Shown here: one piece after another, positions 1 to 5,335 of the stretch
Position numbering within the stretch: the first letter of the stretch is position 1
Layout: every line of letters begins with the position of its first letter
Origin: Bacteroidia bacterium
Lineage (GTDB): Bacteria > Bacteroidota > Bacteroidia > Bacteroidales > Dysgonomonadaceae
Direction of reading: 5' to 3'
DNA length: 6,408 nt
NCBI GenBank assembly: GCA_025999435.1
Contig: BNXH01000084.1
Span: 1 to 6,408 of the forward strand
Program-made: the position numbers and the translations under genes
The notes under the pieces: model-generated
What the model was told of the DNA's origin: nothing
Databases searched by the model: none
Seen by the model: the letters and a program-made list of their open reading frames with translations, nothing else

Positions 1-179
1 GTTTCAATGAAGATAGCAGTCGCAAAAGAACCGGATTTGCAGCTCAAAACTACTCTTTATTAAACCGGATAGCTTTAAACCTGTTGAAAAACGACAAAAT
101 AACAAAAGTTGGTGTCAGAGGGAAAAGACTCAAAGCAGGGTGGGACAACAACTACCTAATCAAACTTATCAAAAATTAG
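1..179 (+). CDS. ISAs1-family transposase, C-terminal 58 residues (5' partial)
   Basis: The reading frame starting at base 3 is open from the window edge to a TAG at 177-179. It encodes a tail containing FNEDSSRKRTGFAAQNYS, then NRIALNLLKNDK, GVRGKRLKAGWDNNYLIKL. The pattern of an acidic/basic stretch, an A-x-N motif, IALNLLK, K-x-R-x-KRLKAGWD and YL-x-x-L is what I know from the C-terminus of ISAs1/H-repeat DDE transposases. The protein would catalyse cut-and-paste movement of its own element. The visible part has no frameshift. The catalytic DDE core lies upstream of the window, so intactness cannot be judged. The gene points toward the efflux cluster, which is transcribed the other way. 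Confidence 0.85.
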   Translation, partial: FNEDSSRKRTGFAAQNYSLLNRIALNLLKNDKITKVGVRGKRLKAGWDNNYLIKLIKN

Positions 180-193
180 ATGCGTTTGCCCTG
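1..193 (+). mobile_element. Right end of an ISAs1-family insertion sequence
   Basis: The window opens inside the transposase gene of an ISAs1-like (H-repeat-type) element. The probable right terminus is at 193, 14 bases after the transposase stop, where the sequence reads TGCGTTTGCCCTG. Read inward from that end this begins CAGGG, which fits the terminal inverted repeats I recall for ISAs1 elements. The left end lies outside the window, so neither the inverted repeat nor a target duplication can be confirmed. The exact boundary is an inference; that the sequence belongs to this IS family rests on the transposase tail. Confidence 0.75.
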
Positions 194-252
194 GCTATAT
201 CTTTGACGAAGCCTTTGATTTCTATGAAAAAGAGTATGTTACATCTTCCGAA

Positions 253-284
253 CGGGGGTTTATTCTAAAAAAGATACACCCCCG
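253..284 (-). terminator. Possible terminator hairpin downstream of the efflux operon
   Basis: CGGGGGT at 253-259 pairs perfectly with ACCCCCG at 278-284 (7 bp, 5 of them consecutive G-C) around an 18-base loop. It lies about 65 bases beyond the MFS stop codon on the minus strand, a reasonable place for the end of the four-gene operon. On that strand the T-run sits in the loop rather than after the stem, so this is not a canonical intrinsic terminator. It might only be a structural barrier or a remnant. Confidence 0.3.
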
Positions 285-316
285 GTATAAGCCCCGCCGT
301 TATGGTTGTAAAATTT

Positions 317-348
317 CCGAATTTGCTAATTCGCTAATTTTCCAATTG
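317..348. repeat. Degenerate 8-bp tandem repeat, about four copies, AATT core
   Basis: Four consecutive octamers read CCGAATTT, GCTAATTC, GCTAATTT and TCCAATTG. All share a central AATT in register. The array ends against the MFS stop codon on the minus strand. Short AATT-cored repeats are common between genes in Bacteroidota as I know them; function is unknown. Confidence 0.6.
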
Positions 349-349
349 C

Positions 350-1957
350 TTATCCTGACATATCGTTACCCATCTTCATCAATCTCACAGGTTTAAACTG
401 AAGAAAATAAAGTACGATACAGACTAAAAGGAAAATACCCAAAATCAACATCCAGCCGGCAATGGTTTTTATACTGACTGTTACCGCTTGTATCTGTATC
501 TTCTGATACAACGCGTTAGTTGCTATCCGTTGCGCATCCTCGAGGCTCCAACCCTGCGACAACGCAGTATTTACAGATGCGGTAAACTGGCTACCGGCCA
601 AGGAATTCTGCATATCCACACCTTCCGAAAAGACACTTACATTTTTTTGTTGCAGACGATACAGCCAGTTTGTAAGCACTGATGCGCCAATTGCCGGAGC
701 TAGAGCCGAACGGGCTGTTATCATAAAAAATGCGTTATATATAAGCTGTCTGGGTGAGAGTCCGTATATACCATAAATAGCAAATGCCACAAACAGCACC
801 AACATACCTACACCCCTGAGAAACATCAGCAGATAAAGGTCTTCGTACAAGCCTGTGGGTGTTATCTTAAAATACAGGAGCGCCAGTGAAATTGTAAAAC
901 AGGCAAAGCCCATAAAGATAAGCCAGGTCATGCGGATTTCTTTTACAAACCAGTAATAAGATATAATCCCTCCTACCAGAAAGCCCGGAATCATATACAA
1001 ATACAGTTCATTCATATGTGTACTGTCCAATCTCAGCACATTGGTAGTATAGGAAGATACCAATATACTGAACGATGCGTAAAACATCAGCACGAAAGAA
1101 AGTAGATATACCGTTACCGAATTACGGTTTTTCAACACGCTCATATCCAGAAACGGCTTATCGGAAAACTGCCGGCGTAGAAAAAGCCAGCCTGTCAGCG
1201 GGATCAGTATTGTCGCTATTATGATACCGGTTGAAGAAAACCAGTCTTTCGTTTTTCCATACGTTGCCACATATACAATAGCCATAAAGCAAACCGACAC
1301 AAGGAAAAAACTCAGCCAGTCTATATCCCTGAAAGGAATACGCACCAGCCTGCGGGCAAACGACATACATACAACCACTGCAATAATGGCGACCAGCAAC
1401 ATCAGTATCATGAAATAGTACATATACTGCCAGTTATACAGGTAAGCCAGCTCGGCTGTGAGGACTAAAGACAATTGACCGCAGATCAATGTAATAGGAT
1501 AAAATTTTGCATAAAACTCGTTACGAGTTCCGCTTGGGCTTAATGCCGGCATCAATATGTTGATAGTCTCAATCATCGAAAAAGCCTTGAAATAGCCGAT
1601 AAAAAAACTGCAAACGATGATTACTTCGATGTAGCCTGTTTCGGCGCATATCAGGCTGAGTAATACTTGGAATAAAAGGACCACAAGAATAATTGTTTTG
1701 GCTGTAGCCAAAGGTTTTACTTTCGGTATAACCAGATGCGCAACGGCCATGCCAACCGACGATGCATAATAAGCCATGTTGATATCCTCGGATATAACAC
1801 CAAGATAACTGGATATGTCTATATTACTACCTGTGTATGCACCATTCACCAGTAATATAGGAATAAGTATGGTCAGGGCAACAACAACCTTGAGCCAGTT
1901 TGGTACCCAGCTTCTGAAAGGGCTGATTGTCGTTAGACGTATTACCGGAATTATCAT
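350..1957 (-). CDS. MFS efflux transporter, 14-helix EmrB/DHA2-like
   Basis: This 535-residue inner-membrane protein is the probable proton-driven pump of a tripartite efflux system. I count about 14 hydrophobic segments, near residues 23-41, 62-79, 87-106, 110-132, 150-172, 178-199, 213-232, 243-261, 280-303, 319-338, 343-363, 372-396, 404-429 and 498-520. A long non-membrane loop (about 430-497) precedes the last helix, as in EmrB-type DHA2 transporters. The NWQYMYYFM stretch (175-183) matches the W-x-x-x-F region after helix 5. The usual MFS signatures are worn away: no G-x-x-x-D-R-x-G-R motif A between helices 2 and 3 (HLVIPKVKPLATAK instead) and no GP-rich motif C in helix 5 (ICGQLSLVL instead). 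This resembles a divergent Bacteroidota MFS subgroup. It lies 90 bases after the HlyD-like gene, on the same strand. The transporter assignment is firm, the substrate unknown. No strong ribosome-binding site is seen; the ATG is the first in frame. Confidence 0.85.
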   Translation of the reverse strand: MIIPVIRLTTISPFRSWVPNWLKVVVALTILIPILLVNGAYTGSNIDISSYLGVISEDINMAYYASSVGMAVAHLVIPKVKPLATAKTIILVVLLFQVLLSLICAETGYIEVIIVCSFFIGYFKAFSMIETINILMPALSPSGTRNEFYAKFYPITLICGQLSLVLTAELAYLYNWQYMYYFMILMLLVAIIAVVVCMSFARRLVRIPFRDIDWLSFFLVSVCFMAIVYVATYGKTKDWFSSTGIIIATILIPLTGWLFLRRQFSDKPFLDMSVLKNRNSVTVYLLSFVLMFYASFSILVSSYTTNVLRLDSTHMNELYLYMIPGFLVGGIISYYWFVKEIRMTWLIFMGFACFTISLALLYFKITPTGLYEDLYLLMFLRGVGMLVLFVAFAIYGIYGLSPRQLIYNAFFMITARSALAPAIGASVLTNWLYRLQQKNVSVFSEGVDMQNSLAGSQFTASVNTALSQGWSLEDAQRIATNALYQKIQIQAVTVSIKTIAGWMLILGIFLLVCIVLYFLQFKPVRLMKMGNDMSG

Positions 1958-2014
1958 ATTAGTTACGAGTTACTTCGCCTTTTGGGCAGTTACAAATTAT
2001 AAGTCGCTTGCGCT

Positions 2015-2039
2015 ATTCTTAATTCTTAATTCTTAATTC
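2015..2039. repeat. 7-bp tandem repeat ATTCTTA, about 3.6 copies
   Basis: Three perfect head-to-tail copies of ATTCTTA (2015-2035) plus a partial ATTC lie between the HlyD-like and MFS genes, 8 bases from the HlyD stop. On the coding strand the unit reads TAAGAAT, giving a leader rich in A and purines upstream of the MFS start. Such perfect short arrays can change copy number by replication slippage. Confidence 0.85.
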
Positions 2040-2047
2040 ATTCTTCT

Positions 2048-3145
2048 TCATTCTTTTATCGCCTCGGTAACTACCATCATTCCCGCACGCAATTTCCGCA
2101 TATCTCCGGCCGATATATCAACTAAATCGATACGGACAGGGATACGCTGCTGTATTTTCACAAAGTTTCCGGCGGAATTATCGGTCGGCAGCATCGAGTA
2201 TTTAGCTCCCGTAGCCTCGGATATCGCCGTTATCTTACCTGTGAATGATTTACCGCTTATAGCATCCACTTTTATATTAACCTTTTGCCCGATGTAAATA
2301 TTTTCAATCTGTTTTTCGCGGTAGTTGGCTATAATCCATTTATTGTCGTTTTTAATCAGATTGGTTATAGTCTGTCCGGCCTGCACTAATTGTCCGGCTT
2401 CGAGGGTACGACGGCCTACATAACCGCTATACGGAGCAATAATAGAAGTATATGACAGATTTAGTTTAGCCATTGCCAGATCAGCTTCACGACGGAGGAT
2501 TGTGGCCTCCGCATTCCCCTGTTTCTTTGAGGCTTCGGCTGATGTCGACTTCAGAGATTCTTTTTGTCGGAGCAAAGCATTATAGTGAGCGCTTTGAGCA
2601 TCATATTCACTTTTTATCTGATCGTATTGTTGCCGCGAAACCGACTCGGCATCCAGCAGATTCTTATAGCGTTTCAGATCTTGCTCGGCTTTCCACAGGC
2701 GCGCTTTTGCTTCCTCTATATTTGCTTCCGAAACAGTAACGTTTGCAGATGTGGTAATTATATTTGACGAAAGTACAGATGAAGAACTCTTTGCATCCAT
2801 CAGCGCGGCTTCGGCATCCATCTCTTTTATTTTAAATTCCCTGTCGTCTATTATCAATAGGGTATCTCCCGCGTTCACCCACTGGTGTTCAGTAAAACGT
2901 ACCTCCTTTATATAACCCGATACTCGTGAGTTGATAGGTGTTATATATTGCTCTATTGTCGCATCGTTGGTTATTTCGTAGCGGTAGTAACGGATGAAGA
3001 AGTTCACTCCCCATGCGATACCGCCCAATGCCAGTAATATACTGATGGTATTGAGTATAATATTGCGTGTGCGCTTTTTTCTCAGTTTACGATAGGCTTC
3101 TTTTTCCTCTTTTCTGTCAGCCAAGTTTGATTTATCTGTATCCAT
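2048..3145 (-). CDS. HlyD/EmrA-family periplasmic adaptor (membrane fusion protein)
   Basis: This 365-residue protein would bridge the MFS pump and the outer-membrane channel. A charged cytoplasmic N-terminus (1-28, rich in K, R, E) leads to one membrane helix (about 29-52), which anchors it with its bulk in the periplasm. A first lipoyl half follows (about 60-103, with RVSGYIKEV and NAGDTLLIID), then a long alpha-helical hairpin (about 104-228), then the second lipoyl half (about 232-265, IAPYSGYVGRRTLEAGQLV). A beta-barrel region carries the EmrA hallmark ATGAKYSMLPTDNSAGNF at 311-328, followed by KIQQRIPVRIDL. Length is near that of EmrA (about 390). It sits 93 bases downstream of the TolC-family gene and 90 bases upstream of the MFS gene, all on one strand. 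EmrA-type membership is well supported by the 311-340 motif. No strong Shine-Dalgarno sequence is seen before the ATG. Confidence 0.93.
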   Translation of the reverse strand: MDTDKSNLADRKEEKEAYRKLRKKRTRNIILNTISILLALGGIAWGVNFFIRYYRYEITNDATIEQYITPINSRVSGYIKEVRFTEHQWVNAGDTLLIIDDREFKIKEMDAEAALMDAKSSSSVLSSNIITTSANVTVSEANIEEAKARLWKAEQDLKRYKNLLDAESVSRQQYDQIKSEYDAQSAHYNALLRQKESLKSTSAEASKKQGNAEATILRREADLAMAKLNLSYTSIIAPYSGYVGRRTLEAGQLVQAGQTITNLIKNDNKWIIANYREKQIENIYIGQKVNIKVDAISGKSFTGKITAISEATGAKYSMLPTDNSAGNFVKIQQRIPVRIDLVDISAGDMRKLRAGMMVVTEAIKE

Positions 3146-3202
3146 AATTAAGTAACTGAAAGGATTTAATCATATATTTTTAAATTATAACAAACTCTGG
3201 TT

Positions 3203-3226
3203 GTTTTAATTACCAAAGTAATAAAC
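3203..3226 (-). other. Intercistronic AT-rich hairpin after the TolC-family gene
   Basis: GTTTTAATTAC (3203-3213) and GTAATAAAC (3218-3226) form about nine base pairs with two bulges around a CAAA loop. On the transcribed strand the hairpin begins 12 bases past the TolC-family stop codon. No T-tract follows, so it is not a good terminator. It could affect mRNA decay or read-through between the channel and adaptor genes. The stem is mostly A-T and may be fortuitous. Confidence 0.3.
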
Positions 3227-3238
3227 AGGTCTGCGGCC

Positions 3239-4546
3239 TTATAAGTTTCCGCTAACTTTTTGTAATTGATAATAGGTGTATATCGCATTTGTTTTTGCGG
3301 CAGTAAGCTGTAGCTCCGAATTTAACTGTACTGTATTTGCATCCAGCAAATCGGTCAGTATAGCCAGCTGGTTGAAATACCTGTTTTTTACTATCCGGTA
3401 GTTTTCATTAGATTGTTCTACAGATTTTTCCAATGCTTTTATCCTGTCCAGTGCCTCCTGATGTTTAACGAATGCCGACTTCACACCCGTGCGGATATTT
3501 TGCCTTTGTTGTTCCTGTGCCAGTTCTTGCAGGTGTATCTGGCTTTTTGCCGCGTTAGTGGCATGCTTCCTGTCAAATAATGACGAAATATGATACGACA
3601 GATTCAGCGTCACACCCCATGCATTCAGATACAAGTCTTGTGCAGGTGAGACATTCGGAATGGGACGGGCCAGAGCATTGCTTGCCTGTAATGATAATGC
3701 AGGTAAATAATCTGCCTTTGTCAGTTTCAGGTTATTTTGTGCTAAAGCAATATTCTTTTCCATAATTTTCATATCCGGATATTGTGCGTAAGCCTGATAT
3801 ATATAGTCGTTTTCCTGCTGTATATCGAATTGGGATGATAGCAGGTTTTGATCGGGTTCGAGGATTAGATTTTCATTCATTCCCAATACAATATCCAGTT
3901 GCTGGGAAGTAAGCGTAATATTATTCTCCGTTTCTTTATATGATAATTCATAATTTGTAAGGATCAGTTGGCTACGCAAAACATCGTTTGTCGTAATCAT
4001 CCCCTCCTCTTTCATTTTCTCGATGTCCCGCAAGCGGATTTTAGCTTCCTCAATATTCTTGGCATATACATCCCGTTCTTTGTACAGATTGAACAAATCG
4101 AGATATTTACCTATCAGCCAGAGTTTCAGTTCCGATTTGTCCTTTTGTAAGGACAATTGAGCGATCTCCTTTTCCAATTCCGCTTTCTCTATGCTGTTCT
4201 TTATCCGCCCGCCCTGATATATAGGCTGAGTGGCGACTACCTGATAATTTTGTTTCCAGTCGGGAGTGTCGGAATGTGTCAGGAATGATAAGTCTTTATC
4301 GAGGATGGTTGGCGTACCCACATAACCAAACAGGCCACTGACCGAAATATCGGGCAATCGTTTATTCTTCGCCAAGCCTGCTCTATCTTCCGATATCTGT
4401 GTTTTTATCACAGATGATTGTATTGCTATGCTGTTTTGCAATCCGCGCTCAAACAATTCGTTTACCGTAAGCCTGTATGTATTCTGTGCAGTAAGCGATG
4501 ATGTGTATGTTAATATAGCCAGTAATATGTATAGTGCTGTTTTCAC
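3239..4546 (-). CDS. TolC-family outer-membrane efflux protein
   Basis: This 435-residue protein is the probable outer-membrane exit duct of the pump. The first 20 residues are a classic signal peptide (MKTALYILLAILTYTSSLTA, likely cut before QN). There is no lipobox cysteine. Two outer-membrane-efflux repeats follow. The first holds YQVVATQPIYQGGRI (101-115), typical of the strand/helix junction, and MKEEGMITTNDVLRSQ (178-193). The second holds SLFDRKHATNAAK (322-334) and ends with NRYFNQLAILTDLLDANT (388-405) and YTYYQLQKVSG (423-433). Length is close to the TolC family norm of about 430-490. The start codon is GTG, directly abutting the TAA of the MarR gene upstream, with a strong Shine-Dalgarno sequence 6 bases before it, so the two genes are almost certainly co-translated. 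Order regulator, channel, adaptor, pump is consistent with a single transcript. Confidence 0.93.
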   Translation of the reverse strand: MKTALYILLAILTYTSSLTAQNTYRLTVNELFERGLQNSIAIQSSVIKTQISEDRAGLAKNKRLPDISVSGLFGYVGTPTILDKDLSFLTHSDTPDWKQNYQVVATQPIYQGGRIKNSIEKAELEKEIAQLSLQKDKSELKLWLIGKYLDLFNLYKERDVYAKNIEEAKIRLRDIEKMKEEGMITTNDVLRSQLILTNYELSYKETENNITLTSQQLDIVLGMNENLILEPDQNLLSSQFDIQQENDYIYQAYAQYPDMKIMEKNIALAQNNLKLTKADYLPALSLQASNALARPIPNVSPAQDLYLNAWGVTLNLSYHISSLFDRKHATNAAKSQIHLQELAQEQQRQNIRTGVKSAFVKHQEALDRIKALEKSVEQSNENYRIVKNRYFNQLAILTDLLDANTVQLNSELQLTAAKTNAIYTYYQLQKVSGNL

Positions 4547-4975
4547 TTAACTCTCCTTATTAATATCTGTAAATTCCTTCATATATTCTATGCATAGCTG
4601 AATATGCCGCGAATTGACATTTTCTTCCAACTTTGCATATACATCATCTATTATCTTCCTTATTTCGGCATGTAATTTTTTCCCTTTAGCCGTTAATAGC
4701 ACAAGTTTGTTACGTTTATCAGATGAATCTTCTTCTCGCGCCACCAGTCCTCTTTTCTCCATATTCTTTATCAGATAGGAGAGACTCGATTTGTCTTTAT
4801 ATGTCAGATTTGCCAGTTCCTGCTGATTTACTTTACCATCAACTCTGTCTAAACACCTCAATATATGCAACATTTCGAATGTTACATCTATATTATGTTC
4901 TCGCATTTTTCGATGGATTATCTGACGGTAGAAAGACTGAGTCTGCAATATTGTTTGTACAAATATTTGCATCAT
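4547..4975 (-). CDS. MarR-family winged-helix transcriptional regulator
   Basis: This 142-residue protein is a typical-length MarR regulator, first gene of the efflux operon and probably its repressor. N-terminal helices (1-45) would form part of the dimer interface. The winged helix-turn-helix runs from about 48 to 97: VNQQELANLTYKDKSSLSYL includes the recognition helix (about 60-73), and SSDKRNKLVLLTAKGKKL (84-101) is the wing with the D-x-R-x-x-x-L-x-L-T signature of the family. A C-terminal helix (about 98-138) completes the dimer domain. It has two cysteines (41, 128), neither at the N-terminal position of OhrR sensors, so ligand binding is more likely than peroxide sensing. Two consecutive ATGs (4975 and 4972) could start it; purine-rich GAAGAG just upstream suits the second slightly better. 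It likely binds the palindrome at 5017-5038. Confidence 0.93.
   Translation of the reverse strand: MMQIFVQTILQTQSFYRQIIHRKMREHNIDVTFEMLHILRCLDRVDGKVNQQELANLTYKDKSSLSYLIKNMEKRGLVAREEDSSDKRNKLVLLTAKGKKLHAEIRKIIDDVYAKLEENVNSRHIQLCIEYMKEFTDINKES
4553..4558 (-). promoter_or_regulatory. Strong Shine-Dalgarno site for the TolC-family gene
   Basis: On the minus strand AAGGAG lies inside the last codons of the MarR gene, six bases before a GTG. This decides the GTG start of the TolC-family gene and is notable because Bacteroidota often lack strong Shine-Dalgarno sites. It suggests translational coupling with the regulator. Confidence 0.75.
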
Positions 4976-4998
4976 ATCTCTTCAATTTTTTTCGTATG

Positions 4999-5006
4999 CA
5001 AAGATA
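4999..5006 (-). promoter_or_regulatory. Predicted -7 element of the efflux operon promoter
   Basis: The minus strand reads TATCTTTG, a full match to the Bacteroidota primary sigma -7 consensus TAnnTTTG. It lies 23 bases upstream of the MarR start codon, giving a very short leader. No clear TTTG is found at the -33 position; that region is occupied by the palindrome at 5017-5038. Transcription would start near 4992-4995. Confidence 0.6.
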
Positions 5007-5016
5007 TAACAAAATA

Positions 5017-5038
5017 ATTAGTTGAATGTTTAACTAAT
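5017..5038. promoter_or_regulatory. Probable MarR operator (imperfect 22-bp palindrome)
   Basis: Half sites ATTAGTT (5017-5023) and AACTAAT (5032-5038) are perfect inverted repeats separated by GAATGTTT, itself partly symmetric (9 of 11 pairs match overall). Size and TAGTT/AACTA pattern fit operators bound by MarR-family dimers. It overlaps the -33 region of the predicted promoter at 4999-5006, so binding would block RNA polymerase. That the neighbouring regulator binds here is inference from position and symmetry. Confidence 0.65.
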
Positions 5039-5204
5039 GATTATTTTTAAGTTCATGCAGGAGAATATTCATTAACACTGTCGGATCCTCCCTGGCTTGT
5101 CCTCGCTTTGGCATTGCCCAAAAGTAAGCAAAAAGCTAATCACTTTTCTCCATAGGTAAATGAATTCAGGTTTGATTATACTACAACAATTAATATAAAT
5201 ATAT
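5039..5204. other. Gene-free part of the divergent MarR-pirin intergenic region
   Basis: The full intergenic span (4976-5335) holds no supported gene. This part has a locally GC-richer block (about 5075-5125) containing TTTGGC-ATT-GCCCAAA (5107-5122), which can fold into a small hairpin with one bulge. On the minus strand this block also has an open frame reading AFCLLLGNAKARTSQGG with no start of its own. That resembles the interspersed intergenic repeats common in Bacteroidales, but I cannot confirm it. AT-rich sequence from 5170 leads into the pirin promoter. Confidence 0.4.
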
Positions 5205-5220
5205 TTATACATATGTATAA
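5205..5220. promoter_or_regulatory. Perfect 16-bp palindrome upstream of the pirin promoter
   Basis: TTATACATATGTATAA is identical to its reverse complement. It sits 10 bases before the predicted -33 element of the pirin gene (centre near -55), where activators commonly bind. It differs from the MarR operator in core sequence, so a different regulator would be expected. AT-rich palindromes do arise by chance, so the role is tentative. Confidence 0.4.
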
Positions 5221-5230
5221 TTTTTATTAT

Positions 5231-5261
5231 TTTACGAATACACAAATAAGCCTTATCTTTG
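5231..5261 (+). promoter_or_regulatory. Predicted promoter of the pirin gene
   Basis: TATCTTTG at 5254-5261 fully matches the Bacteroidota -7 consensus TAnnTTTG. TTTA at 5231-5234 is one base from the TTTG -33 element and lies exactly 19 bases upstream, the usual spacing. Transcription would start near 5266-5268, leaving a leader of about 68 bases. Confidence 0.6.
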
Positions 5262-5276
5262 TAGTGTCAAAAACAT

Positions 5277-5304
5277 TTTATATTCCAAGATGTTTATATT
5301 CCAA
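5277..5304 (+). repeat. 12-bp direct repeat in the pirin leader
   Basis: TTTATATTCCAA occurs at 5277-5288 and again at 5293-5304, a 16-base period. Both copies lie just downstream of the predicted transcription start. They could be a tandem binding site or a duplication scar. Confidence 0.75.
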
Positions 5305-5322
5305 AGATTTACAAACAAATAG

Positions 5323-5328
5323 AAAGGA
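5323..5328 (+). promoter_or_regulatory. Ribosome-binding site that fixes the pirin start
   Basis: AAAGGA ends seven bases before the ATG at 5336. This and the predicted promoter at 5254-5261 rule out the in-frame upstream ATG at 5213, which would precede the transcription start. Confidence 0.7.
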
Positions 5329-5335
5329 CCATTTT

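Larger units (their letters stand above)
194..349. other. Gene-free spacer between IS end and efflux operon
   Basis: No convincing complete gene lies here. Frame 1 stays open from the IS end through 394, reading DEAFDFYEKEYVTSS and onward, but it has no Met start and runs antisense into the MFS gene. It could be a gene remnant cut by the IS or a chance open frame. The spacer also holds a G/C hairpin (253-284) and an AATT-cored degenerate repeat (317-348), listed separately. Confidence 0.5.

Noticed and set aside
488..2036. Several 60-75 codon frames on both strands across the MFS gene
   Set aside because: They are shadows of the MFS coding sequence; none has a recognisable domain or a ribosome-binding site.
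2473..2767. Two overlapping plus-strand frames within the HlyD-like gene
   Set aside because: Antisense to the coiled-coil region of a well-supported adaptor; composition explains the open frames.
3203..3226. Internal promoter before the HlyD-like gene (TTACTTTG on the minus strand)
   Set aside because: It misses the invariant second base of TAnnTTTG and has no -33 element at the right distance; read-through from the upstream promoter is simpler.
3580..4150. Plus-strand frames of about 60 codons within the TolC-family gene
   Set aside because: Antisense shadows with no domain and no start context.
4723..5025. 100-codon plus-strand frame opposite the MarR gene
   Set aside because: It is antisense to a strongly supported MarR gene, crosses its promoter and operator, and matches no family.
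5213..5335. A 41-residue N-terminal extension of pirin starting at ATG 5213
   Set aside because: It does not look like a pirin N-terminus, begins inside a palindrome upstream of the predicted promoter, and a good ribosome-binding site and family-typical start exist at 5336.
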